DNA of 9,416 nucleotides from Methanomicrobiales archaeon (GCA_028678715.1 JAJRCY010000024.1:1-9416); one strand, 5' to 3'; shown: positions 1 through 6,668, counted from the stretch's first letter. A program made the numbers and translations. The notes: generated by a model from the sequence alone, not told the origin.

Positions 1-1692
1 CCCGGATCCTTCCTTACCGACCGGCGGGCTCCCGGATGGTCCTCGACAGCCACGGGAACCGCGCTCATCCAGGCGATCTGGAACGGCGTTCCCCATACCA
101 TCACCATGACCTGGAAGAACTACCCCTATCTCTCTGTGGAAACGGCGGTACCTCCCAAGGTATACCGGGACGGCATCGCCGAGATCATGGTGAGGGTCAG
201 GGGTGACGGGTGGGCCCTCCTCCCCGATCCCATCGACGTGGTCCTGGTCACTGACCGGTCCGGGTCCATGCTCTATGACAACCCGGACCGGATGTACTCC
301 GTGCGGGAGGCGGCTAAGCTCTTCGTGGACCAGATGGTGGGCCAGGACGCGGTGGGCCTGGTCTCCTTCGGGAGAAACGGGTACATCCAGCGGCCGGGAT
401 ACAACTCCGGTATCCGCACGTCGGAGATCAACAACGTGTACCAGTACCCGACGACATACCCGGACTATGCCACCCTGGACCGGCCCCTGGGAACCGACCT
501 CGCAGGGGTGAAGCAGGACCTGGATCGCATGGTCCCGGACCATGGCACACCCATGCGGAGGGCGCTGAAGGTGGCCATCGAGGAACTGATCGCCAATGCC
601 CGTCCCGAGACCGTGGCTGCCGTCGTTCTCCTCACTGACGGGGACTATAACTGGTATGGCGACCCGCTCGCCCGCGGTGCAGGGAGCTGGACAACCCCAA
701 CCCTGTACAGTACACCCCAGCTCAGTTACTACCCCTTTACTGGCCTGGGATCCGGACCGTTCAGCAACCAGAACATGTCCCAGTACGCAAAATCGAATGG
801 AATCCATATCTACACCATTGCCTATGGTTCTTCAGTAACCTCAACCGGACAGGAAGCCCTCCGTCTTCTCGCAGAGACGAGCGGCGGGAAGTTCTTCACC
901 GCGTCAGCGAGTGATATCGGCGAGATCTACACCACCATCGCCGGCGAGCTCCACAACGAGGCCGGGGTGGACACCGAGATGAACCTGGACTTCGACACCG
1001 TGGAGGTGAACAGCATGCCGTTCCCGCCGGATGATGTCTTCCAGTACCAGTTCATCCCGGAGAAGTCCACCAAGATCTACAGCTACCTGGGTGCGGACAT
1101 CCTCGCGAATACCTGGTTCGACCAGACTTCAGACTGGGACGATGACCACAACCTGCACTTCACCATCGGCACCATCAAGCTCAACCAGGTCTGGCAGGCC
1201 AACTACTCCGTGAAGGTGCTGAAGGAAGGGCAGATCAAGGTCTTTGACTCCGATTCCACCATCACCTTCAACAACGGCCAGACCATCACCCTCCCCGACA
1301 CCTACCTGACGGTCCTCTCCCCCGACGGGACCGGAGCCACCGGGAGGGAGCTCCACATCACCAATCTGGAGGTCACGACGCCGGATCCCATCTTCCAGTT
1401 TGCCGACATAGAATGGGATCTCTCCTATACCGGAGATCTCACCATCACCGAGAAGATCGAGCGATCCATGGACAACGGTCTGACATGGGTGCCGATGTCC
1501 CAGAGGACCGTGGACTGGGATCCTGCCCAGAGCACCATCCACGAGGTGGCCACTCTGGACCTCCGCGGCTACGTCCCCGGCCTCTACCAGATCCGGGTTT
1601 CGGTCCATGCCGATGATGCCCCGGATGACCATGCCGAGACGCCCCTCACCATCTCGGCGCTCACAAAGACCCCCAAGATCAAGATAGGGTAA
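1..1692 (+). CDS. VWA-domain (MIDAS) protein, 5' end cut by window
   Basis: The frame is open from base 1 to the TAA at 1690-1692. The first ATG is at 106, but the 35 codons before it have no stop and read like protein (ending GVPHTITM), so the real start is probably outside the window. Counting from the ATG at 106, residues 43-285 form a von Willebrand A domain with a complete metal-ion-dependent adhesion site: D50-x-S52-x-S54 (TDRSGSM), T148 (HGTPM) and D178 (TDGD). A beta-rich region at about 290-405 and an Ig-like region at about 414-520 follow. There is no C-terminal membrane segment. In archaea such proteins are usually secreted or surface-associated and bind a protein partner through the metal; the partner here is unknown. 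No neighbour hints at a MoxR/ATPase chaperone role. The domain call is firm, the function open. Confidence 0.85.
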   Translation, partial: PGSFLTDRRAPGWSSTATGTALIQAIWNGVPHTITMTWKNYPYLSVETAVPPKVYRDGIAEIMVRVRGDGWALLPDPIDVVLVTDRSGSMLYDNPDRMYSVREAAKLFVDQMVGQDAVGLVSFGRNGYIQRPGYNSGIRTSEINNVYQYPTTYPDYATLDRPLGTDLAGVKQDLDRMVPDHGTPMRRALKVAIEELIANARPETVAAVVLLTDGDYNWYGDPLARGAGSWTTPTLYSTPQLSYYPFTGLGSGPFSNQNMSQYAKSNGIHIYTIAYGSSVTSTGQEALRLLAETSGGKFFTASASDIGEIYTTIAGELHNEAGVDTEMNLDFDTVEVNSMPFPPDDVFQYQFIPEKSTKIYSYLGADILANTWFDQTSDWDDDHNLHFTIGTIKLNQVWQANYSVKVLKEGQIKVFDSDSTITFNNGQTITLPDTYLTVLSPDGTGATGRELHITNLEVTTPDPIFQFADIEWDLSYTGDLTITEKIERSMDNGLTWVPMSQRTVDWDPAQSTIHEVATLDLRGYVPGLYQIRVSVHADDAPDDHAETPLTISALTKTPKIKIG

Positions 1693-1700
1693 TCTCACCC

Positions 1701-1748
1701 TCTCTTTTTCCCCCCGGGCCTTCCCGGTTTTCCCCGGGCCTTCCCGGT
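1701..1748 (+). terminator. T-run terminator plus two tandem GC hairpins
   Basis: Nine bases after the VWA stop comes a pyrimidine tract with five T (1705-1709), a typical archaeal termination signal. It is followed by two copies of a 17-base sequence (1712-1728 and 1732-1748, period 20). Each copy contains the stem CCGGG/CCCGG around a CCTT loop, and the first is followed by TTTT. The block separates the VWA gene from the convergent tRNA gene and may terminate both. Confidence 0.55.
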
Positions 1749-1756
1749 CATTTCCA

Positions 1757-1848
1757 TGGACCCAGCGGGAATCGAACCCGCGTCCTTGGGTCTCTCCTTC
1801 CCATCGGGAATCCGAAGCCCAAGAGGATATCCTCTACCCCATGGATCC
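1757..1848 (-). tRNA. tRNA-Arg(UCG) with 20-nt intron
   Basis: Read on the minus strand from 1848. The acceptor GGATCCA pairs with TGGGTCC (one G-U) and the discriminator is A at 1757. The D arm has T8 and GGGT. The anticodon stem TTGGG (1818-1822) pairs with CCCAA (1786-1790), and the T arm is GCGGG-TTCGATT-CCCGC. The loop CTTCGG places anticodon TCG at 1813-1815, reading the arginine codon CGA. The anticodon loop is interrupted after position 37 by a 20-nt intron (1792-1811). The mature tRNA is 72 nt, with a 4-nt variable region. No CCA is encoded, so CCA must be added after transcription. The D stem has one T-T mismatch. Identity is secure because the splice-site geometry fixes the anticodon frame. 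Confidence 0.93.
1792..1811 (-). other. tRNA intron with canonical bulge-helix-bulge motif
   Basis: On the minus strand the 5' bulge is GGA (cut GG^A, between position 37 and the intron) and the 3' bulge is AGA (cut AG^A, leaving A38). Between them CTTC of the exon pairs with GGAG of the intron (4 bp, one G-U). The intron's own hairpin is TTCCC-GAT-GGGAA. This is the classic 3-nt bulge / 4-bp helix / 3-nt bulge substrate of archaeal tRNA-splicing endonuclease (EndA), at the commonest intron site (37/38). Confidence 0.9.
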
Positions 1849-1870
1849 GAGTCAAGCGTGGTGACTCCGG

Positions 1871-1878
1871 AATATTAA
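1871..1878 (-). promoter_or_regulatory. TATA box of the tRNA-Arg gene
   Basis: The minus strand reads TTAATATT, centred about 26 nt upstream of the tRNA 5' end at 1848, the expected archaeal box A spacing. The sequence is close to palindromic, so it could also serve the divergent deaminase-family gene, though it would then give that gene a leader of more than 60 nt. Confidence 0.7.
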
Positions 1879-1965
1879 CCGTTTCCCAGCCCTCATTCCC
1901 GGGAAAACAGGACGGTATTCTGGATGAAAACATTCAAAGACCCCCGGGACATATGATGAGATGTC

Positions 1966-2394
1966 ATGATCCTCTCATCGGGTGAGATCCAGAAGCGGCT
2001 CTCCGCCGGATCCGGGCTCGTGATCCGGCCCTACAGCGAAGCCTGCCAGCAGCCGGCATCCTACGACCTGAGGGTGGAGGAGGCACTGCCGCTTCTGGCA
2101 GGAAGATGCACCCTGGTTCACAGCCTGGAGTGGGTGGAGATCCCCTCGGATCTGGCCGCCACCCTCCGCTGCAGGTCCTCCTTTGCACGGCAGGGTGTGC
2201 TGCTGGGGGGAGGCTTCGTGGACCCGGGCTTCCGGGGGCAGCTCACCCTCTCCCTGGTGAACATGGGTGGTGATGAGATCCAGTTGAACCCCGGCGACCG
2301 GGTGGTGCAGATGATCCTGCACCAGGTGGCAGGGGGGTTCCAGGTGTATGACGGAAGGTACCAGGACAGCAGGGGCGTGGTGCCGGCGAGATGA
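1966..2394 (+). CDS. dCTP deaminase/dUTPase family protein, probably dUTPase-type
   Basis: This 142-residue protein belongs to the Dcd/Dut trimeric fold family, which hydrolyses dUTP or deaminates dCTP to supply dUMP. Visible motifs, in order: MILSSGEIQKRL at the N-terminus; QPASYDLRV (29-37), the family's Q-P-x-S-x-D-L segment; CRSSFARQGV (69-78), the phosphate-binding R-S-S-x-A-R motif; FVDPGFRGQ (83-91), with the substrate-facing aspartate; GDRVVQM (109-115); and YQDSRG near the end. Deaminases have a catalytic glutamate in the L-E segment after D-P-G-x-x-G (E138 in E. coli Dcd). Here that segment reads LTLSLVN, with serine, as in dUTPases. At 142 residues it is shorter than most Dcd proteins and near dUTPase size. 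The stop overlaps the next gene's ATG. It would often be auto-annotated dcd; I think dUTPase activity is more likely. Confidence 0.82.
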   Translation: MILSSGEIQKRLSAGSGLVIRPYSEACQQPASYDLRVEEALPLLAGRCTLVHSLEWVEIPSDLAATLRCRSSFARQGVLLGGGFVDPGFRGQLTLSLVNMGGDEIQLNPGDRVVQMILHQVAGGFQVYDGRYQDSRGVVPAR

Positions 2395-3356
2395 GCCTCA
2401 TACCCAGCGAACGGAAGTATCTGGAGATCCTCCGGATCCTGAAGGAGCACCGCGAGCCAATGGGTGCAAAGAGGCTCTCCGAGACGATGGCAGAGAGGGG
2501 ATTTGTGCTCACCGACCGGGCGGTCCAGTACTACCTGCGGTACCTGGACGACATGGGGTTCACCGAGAAGGTGGGCAATACCGGGAGGGTGCTCACCCCC
2601 CTGGGCCTCTCGGAGACGGAGAGCGCCCTCGTCGACGAGCGGATCGGGTTCATCATCTCGCGCCTGGAGCGTCTCGCCTTCCGGACCACCTTTGACCCTT
2701 CCACCTCGACGGGCGATGTCGCCTACAACCTCTCCTTCATTCCCGAAGAGGAACTGGAGCGGGTGTGCCTGGCCTTTGACCGGGTCACGGCAGCCGGCTA
2801 TGGTTTCTTCTCCTCCTACCGGATCCTTGACCGCGATCCCCGGATACCCTCCGGCCATGCCGGGATCGTAACCATCTGCTCCATCACGATGGACGGGGTG
2901 CTGCAGCGGATGGGGGTCCCCGTGCGGATGGCCTTCGGGGGAACGCTCTCCCACAGCGGGGGAAAGGTCCAGGGATTTGCCCACCTGATCGGGTACCGGG
3001 GCACGACCATTGACCCGCTCCAGCTCTTCATCTCCGCAGGCCTCACCTCCATCCGTTCCGTGATGGAGCAGGGAACCGGGATGATGCTGGCCAACGTGCG
3101 GGAGGTGCCGGCCGGGGCCCGGCCCCGGGTGGAATCCATGGTCTCCCAGATGCGGAAATGTGGGTTCGTCTTCCCGGTGGCCCTGGGAACACGGGTCTTT
3201 AACCTGGCCCCCAACCCGTACCGGCTCTCCATTGTCTCCTACACCGGCCTGAACATGGCGGGGTGTGGTATCGAAGAGGGCCTCACGATCCGGACCGAGA
3301 TCGGGGCCGGTAACATCCCGTTCTCAAAAGTGATCGGTGCTAGTGGATCCAGTTGA
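2391..3356 (+). CDS. nrpR: NrpR-family transcriptional regulator (winged helix + one NrpR domain)
   Basis: The protein has 321 residues. Residues 1-70 are a winged helix-turn-helix (S6-E7-R8, then AKRLSETMAERG, recognition helix around TDRAVQYYLRYL, wing KVGNTGRVLTPLG). Residues about 85-315 form one NrpR (DUF128) domain rich in glycine turns (GHAGIVTICS, GGTLSHSGGK, DPLQLFISAG, EIGAGNIPFS). NrpR is the euryarchaeal repressor of nitrogen-assimilation genes; 2-oxoglutarate releases it from operators of the GGAA-N6-TTCC type. Some methanogen NrpRs carry two such domains; this one has a single domain with its own DNA-binding part. The ATG overlaps the upstream stop (ATGA), and a GGTG sits 8 bases before it, so translation is probably coupled. 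No nitrogen-fixation gene is in the window, so the target is not shown. Paralogs outside nitrogen control exist, so the family call is firmer than the regulon. Confidence 0.85.
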   Translation: MSLIPSERKYLEILRILKEHREPMGAKRLSETMAERGFVLTDRAVQYYLRYLDDMGFTEKVGNTGRVLTPLGLSETESALVDERIGFIISRLERLAFRTTFDPSTSTGDVAYNLSFIPEEELERVCLAFDRVTAAGYGFFSSYRILDRDPRIPSGHAGIVTICSITMDGVLQRMGVPVRMAFGGTLSHSGGKVQGFAHLIGYRGTTIDPLQLFISAGLTSIRSVMEQGTGMMLANVREVPAGARPRVESMVSQMRKCGFVFPVALGTRVFNLAPNPYRLSIVSYTGLNMAGCGIEEGLTIRTEIGAGNIPFSKVIGASGSS

Positions 3357-5214
3357 TGGACTCGTCATCCCCGCCGGCCTCGTCCCCCTTCCTCCTCTTT
3401 TTTCCCCTGCCGGGAGGTTTCTGCGGAGATTCCTCTTCGGGAGGAGATCCGCCGGCTGTTGTCCCCTCCATCCCCCGTGAGATCCCGGGGATCCCCCGTT
3501 CGGGGCTCATCAGGGCGCTGTCATCCGGGACACCATCCCTGGCCTTCACCTGAATCTCGCGACCGGTAAAGGAGGAGTCGTTGGCACGCGGGATGCCCTT
3601 CATCCGCTTCAGTTCCCCGCCCGCAACAGTCTCCCTGGGGGCCGGGATTCCCTCTCGCGCCTTTCCCCCGGACCCGCCTTCCCCTGACTCCGCGGCGGGA
3701 CGGTCCATCTTCACATCCTTGAGGCCAAAGACCGAGTCCCGGGGAGCCATGGGCTGCCGCACCGTTGCCTTCCGGCTGAGGTCCTCCGGCGAGCCATCTC
3801 CCCGCGGAGGCGTCTCCCCAGGACCGTACCGCACCGGGATGTCTTTGCCCATGGAGATGGTGAGACCGTCAAAGAGCGGGATGGACCTGCCCTGCCGCTT
3901 CTCCCTGCGGGGACCACCCGGGAGCGTGAGTACCCGGTCGGGTCGGAGGGCCGCGGCTCCCGCGGGTTCTCCTGCAATGGACCCGGCCGGGGTTCCTGCG
4001 GGGCCGGGTAAGACTTCCGGGGCCTTCAGTTCCTGCTCTTCCCGTATCTTGGCATGTTCCTGTTCGGCCCGGTACTCCTCCTGCACCTGCCACAGCTCGT
4101 CGATACGCGGGATGTTCTTCATACCCGAGAGCAGGATGATGATGCCCACGTAGCGGGTGTTCTTCACCGGGTAATCCCCGGATCGCATCTCAAGGCCGGC
4201 AATGGAACGGTCAATCCATTTCCTGACCGTCTGGAACCCCCTCATGGAGAGCTCCTGGGAGGGGCCGGCGATCAGCACGAGCGCCTTGTCTGCACTGGTG
4301 AGGTCGCAGGGGATGGAGATCTCATCATACACGGCCCTTTTTGCGAGCGTGACGATGCGGGAAGCTTTGGTCTGGGAGCTTTCGATGAAGTATCCTGTCG
4401 AACGCCAGCGGTCGAAGAAGCCCAGCATGCTGTGGGGGATGTGCTCCGCCGCGTAGCCGACGGCTACCATCCCCATCCCCACCAGCGTGTTCAGGACTTC
4501 GCCGGCGTCCAGGACCACCTCGGCCACCTCCACGCCCTTCTCACTGAACTCCCCGGCCCGGAGAAGGAGGCCGATCTGGCGGGAGAGGCGGTCGTTGAGC
4601 CAGCCGTAGACCCGGTCCCGGGTGGTGAAGGTCTGGGTCGTGATCCGCCGGGCGATCCTCCGCACCCGGTCCTCCTCCTTCTTCTCTTTCACGGTCTCTT
4701 CCGAGGTCTCCCCGCGGTATTTCTTGTACCAGGTATCGTTGTCGAAGAGGATCAGGGCATCGACCAGGGGCTGGAGGGTCTCCAGGTCGATTGCGGCCTT
4801 CGCCGACCGTTTCTTTCCCTCGCCCATGCAGGGCAGTACCGCCACGGCAAAGATGGGTTCAATGAAGGACTTGCGGAGCTCCGGAATGATGCGGGGGGCC
4901 ACGTCCACCATTGTCCCTCCCAGGCCGGTGAAGATCATGATGGCATCGATCTCGATGGTGTCCACCTGCTGGACCTGGGTCATCACCTCCTCGATATCGA
5001 TGGTGGTGGAGATATCGTACGGGCTTGTGGGATCAATGGGGGGGAAATGGATCCGGGCGTTCCTGGGGAGGTACTTCAGGTGGAGGAGCGTGGCGGCATC
5101 GAAATCCACCGCAAGGGCCGACATGCACCCGATCCCACCCCGCCGGTCCTGGCCGTAGATCTCGTCAACGATCCTGGAGCCGGCGCCCCCGAGGCCGATG
5201 GCCAGTACCCTCAT
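3340..5214 (-). CDS. FtsZ/tubulin-superfamily GTPase-like protein with long disordered tail
   Basis: This 624-residue protein opens MRVLAIGLGGAGSRIVDEI, the FtsZ/tubulin T1 glycine loop. The T4 signature, GGGTG(T/S)G in FtsZ, is degenerate: GLGGTMVDVAP at 97-107. N159-D160 (LFDND) matches the guanine-contacting N-D. A charged insert lies at about 163-200. The T7 region VVLDAGEVLNTLVGMGM (233-249) aligns with FtsZ NVDFADVRTVMSNMGM: D236 and E239 keep the acidic residues, the Asn is lost. Residues 285-375 resemble the C-terminal FtsZ domain. A charged helix (372-397) and a Pro/Gly/Arg-rich tail to 624 follow, ending in a basic patch (GKKRRKG) and INWIH. It resembles the divergent FtsZ-like groups (FtsZl-1, Pfam Tubulin_2) more than FtsZ1/2 or CetZ. 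No Shine-Dalgarno is at normal spacing; the start is set by the motif at residue 1. Whether it hydrolyses GTP or polymerises is unknown. Confidence 0.82.
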   Translation of the reverse strand: MRVLAIGLGGAGSRIVDEIYGQDRRGGIGCMSALAVDFDAATLLHLKYLPRNARIHFPPIDPTSPYDISTTIDIEEVMTQVQQVDTIEIDAIMIFTGLGGTMVDVAPRIIPELRKSFIEPIFAVAVLPCMGEGKKRSAKAAIDLETLQPLVDALILFDNDTWYKKYRGETSEETVKEKKEEDRVRRIARRITTQTFTTRDRVYGWLNDRLSRQIGLLLRAGEFSEKGVEVAEVVLDAGEVLNTLVGMGMVAVGYAAEHIPHSMLGFFDRWRSTGYFIESSQTKASRIVTLAKRAVYDEISIPCDLTSADKALVLIAGPSQELSMRGFQTVRKWIDRSIAGLEMRSGDYPVKNTRYVGIIILLSGMKNIPRIDELWQVQEEYRAEQEHAKIREEQELKAPEVLPGPAGTPAGSIAGEPAGAAALRPDRVLTLPGGPRREKRQGRSIPLFDGLTISMGKDIPVRYGPGETPPRGDGSPEDLSRKATVRQPMAPRDSVFGLKDVKMDRPAAESGEGGSGGKAREGIPAPRETVAGGELKRMKGIPRANDSSFTGREIQVKARDGVPDDSALMSPERGIPGISRGMEGTTAGGSPPEEESPQKPPGRGKKRRKGDEAGGDDESINWIH

Positions 5215-5310
5215 AGAACGGTTCCGTGGTCCTGAATCACGTCCTCCCCTGCAGGGAACGGGATAGCGGGGAGGGGTGGCGTCCTTTCAGAAGGATCAGC
5301 TCTCTCTCGT

Positions 5311-5318
5311 ATTAATAT
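5311..5318 (-). promoter_or_regulatory. TATA-like box, candidate promoter of the FtsZ-like gene
   Basis: The minus strand reads ATATTAAT about 97 nt upstream of the start at 5214, which would give a leader of roughly 70 nt. A GGAGG on the minus strand lies about 30 nt before the ATG, too far for a normal ribosome site. The box is also readable rightward, so it could instead drive a transcript across the 5340-5640 gap. Confidence 0.45.
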
Positions 5319-5633
5319 GTGGGGAGGGTGATGGCCCGCTCTGAACCAGGTCTTCAGTCAGGGATACTCACCAGGGAAGAGGGCCGCAGGGGGAGAGCGT
5401 CCCGGCAGAGGGTGGCGTACCATCTCACAATCCCACGCCATCGAAAGGGGTGTGGCTCGGGTGAAGGTCCGCCGGGAGAAACAGAGATTCTCGAGGACTG
5501 AAACCCGGACAGGGGAACCGGGTGGGGAAGGCCGGTCCGACGGCGACCGGGATCCCGGGGCCGAATTGGCGAGCATTGGATAATTCCCTCCAGATTCTTC
5601 GAGACCCGGCCAAAGCCGGGGGCAAATGATCAC

Positions 5634-5642
5634 CTTTTTATC
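5634..5642 (+). promoter_or_regulatory. TATA-like box of mer
   Basis: CTTTTTATC lies about 41 nt before the mer start codon, predicting a transcript start near 5664 and a very short leader that just includes the ribosome site. The match to the methanogen box A consensus is moderate. Confidence 0.5.
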
Positions 5643-5665
5643 TCTTGGTGCGGTAATAGTTGCTT

Positions 5666-5672
5666 GAGGTGA
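5666..5672 (+). promoter_or_regulatory. Shine-Dalgarno site deciding the TTG start of mer
   Basis: GAGGTGA, an excellent complement to the archaeal 16S 3' end (…TCACCTCC), ends 6 nt before the TTG at 5679-5681. No ATG or GTG lies in frame nearby, so this site fixes the unusual start. Confidence 0.85.
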
Positions 5673-5678
5673 ATAGCC

Positions 5679-6668
5679 TTGAGTTACGGAATAGAATTTG
5701 TCCCCGGAAACGTCAACGTCAAGCAGGTAGTAAAGTTCTGCCGGCTTGCCGAGTCCAAAGACATTGACTACGCATGGATCACCAACCACTACAACAACCG
5801 CCACTGCTACCCCACCCTTGCCATGATTGCCAAGGAGACCACGACCCTCCAGATGGGTCCGGGTATCATGAACTCCTTCACCGATACCCCCGCCGCCATG
5901 GCGTCCTTCCTCTGCACGCTGGAGGAGATCTCGGACGGCCGTGCGGTGCTGGGCATCGGGCCCGGTGACCTCTCCACACTGCCCAAACTGAACATCGCGG
6001 CCGAGAAGCCGGTGGCCCGCCTGGAGGAGGCCGTCACCGTCATCCGGAAGCTCTGCGCAGGCGAGGAGGTCAAGACCCCCCAGATGACGTTCTTCAAGTA
6101 CGACGGCGCCAAGCTGACGGGAGTCAACCTGCCTGACAAGAAGAAGGGCGTGAAGGTGTACATCGGAGCCCAAGGCCCCAAGGTCCTGGACCTTGCAGGA
6201 CGGGTCGGCGACGGGGCGCTCATCAACGCGTCCAACCCCAAGGACTTCCAGATCGCCATCCCGATCATCAAGAAGGCCTGCGATGCACGGGGCAAGAAGG
6301 GCTTTGACATCGGTGCGTACACCGCCATGTCCATTGACAATGATGCCAAGAAGGCAAGGAACGCTGCGAAGATCGTGGCCGCCTTCATTGCTGCCGGTTC
6401 ACCGCCCGATCTCCTCACCCGCCACGGCCTCAACCTGGATAACGTGGCCAAGATCAAGGCCGCCCTCGGCAAGTTCGACTTCAAGACCGTCGGGGAGCTG
6501 ATCTCGGACAAGGAGATCGACGCCTTCACCATCGCGGGAACCCCTGAGATGGTCAAGCAGAAGTGCAGTGACCTGACCAAGGCCGGTGTGACGCAGATCA
6601 TCTTCGGCAGCCCCCTCGGGCCCGATATGACCAACTCCATCCGGCTCCTGGGCAAGTACGTCGTGTAA
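5679..6668 (+). CDS. mer: 5,10-methylenetetrahydromethanopterin reductase (coenzyme F420-dependent)
   Basis: Mer reduces methylene-H4MPT (or the tetrahydrosarcinapterin form) to methyl-H4MPT with reduced F420 in the cytoplasm. This is the step before methyl transfer to coenzyme M in methanogenesis and the carbon source for acetyl-CoA synthesis. At 329 residues it has the normal family length. It is a bacterial-luciferase-like TIM barrel of the F420 clade: YGIEFVPGNV at the start, WITNHYNNR (32-40), the family segment GPGIMNSFTDTPAAMA (61-76), EEISDGRAVLGIGPGD (82-97), YIGAQGPK (161-168) and the C-terminal TPEMVKQK and FGSPLGPD. Translation starts at TTG behind a strong GAGGTGA; the N-terminus fits Mer at this point. 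It stands alone between a divergent FtsZ-like gene and its own T-run terminator. Identity is secure. Confidence 0.97.
   Translation: MSYGIEFVPGNVNVKQVVKFCRLAESKDIDYAWITNHYNNRHCYPTLAMIAKETTTLQMGPGIMNSFTDTPAAMASFLCTLEEISDGRAVLGIGPGDLSTLPKLNIAAEKPVARLEEAVTVIRKLCAGEEVKTPQMTFFKYDGAKLTGVNLPDKKKGVKVYIGAQGPKVLDLAGRVGDGALINASNPKDFQIAIPIIKKACDARGKKGFDIGAYTAMSIDNDAKKARNAAKIVAAFIAAGSPPDLLTRHGLNLDNVAKIKAALGKFDFKTVGELISDKEIDAFTIAGTPEMVKQKCSDLTKAGVTQIIFGSPLGPDMTNSIRLLGKYVV

Larger units (their letters stand above)
5215..5678. other. 464-bp non-coding region between divergent genes
   Basis: I see no convincing gene here. It holds the TATA-like box at 5311, several potential hairpins (GAGAA/TTCTC near 5476-5492; ACCCGG 5503-5508 with CCGGGT 5518-5523; CCCGGC 5605-5610 with GCCGGG 5615-5620), a T5 tract at 5635-5639 and the mer promoter. 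A structured RNA of about 300 nt is possible. I found no hallmark of archaeal RNase P RNA (GAGGAAAGTC) or SRP RNA (GGAAGG-AGCA-type loop) on either strand. Confidence 0.4.

Noticed and set aside
106..108. ATG as the true start of the VWA gene
   Set aside because: The frame is open to base 1 with protein-like codons, and no ribosome site precedes this ATG; the start is more likely outside the window.
1953..1959. Box C (ATGATGA) of a C/D guide RNA near the deaminase-family start
   Set aside because: No CTGA D box at suitable spacing downstream, and the site overlaps the start of a coding gene.
2118..2984. Minus-strand open frame across the deaminase and nrpR-like genes
   Set aside because: Antisense shadow; both plus-strand genes show clear family motifs.
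5216..5225. NrpR operator upstream of the FtsZ-like gene (GAAC-GGTTCC)
   Set aside because: Does not match GGAA-N6-TTCC spacing; a partial palindrome only.
4054..5235. Long plus-strand open frame (393 codons) opposite the FtsZ-like gene
   Set aside because: It is the antisense of a recognisable FtsZ-superfamily protein; its translation is low-complexity Gly/Asp/His with no domain, as expected in GC-rich antisense.
5319..5501. Short open frame (60 codons) upstream of mer
   Set aside because: No family resemblance; composition is Gly/Arg/Glu-rich and typical of chance frames.
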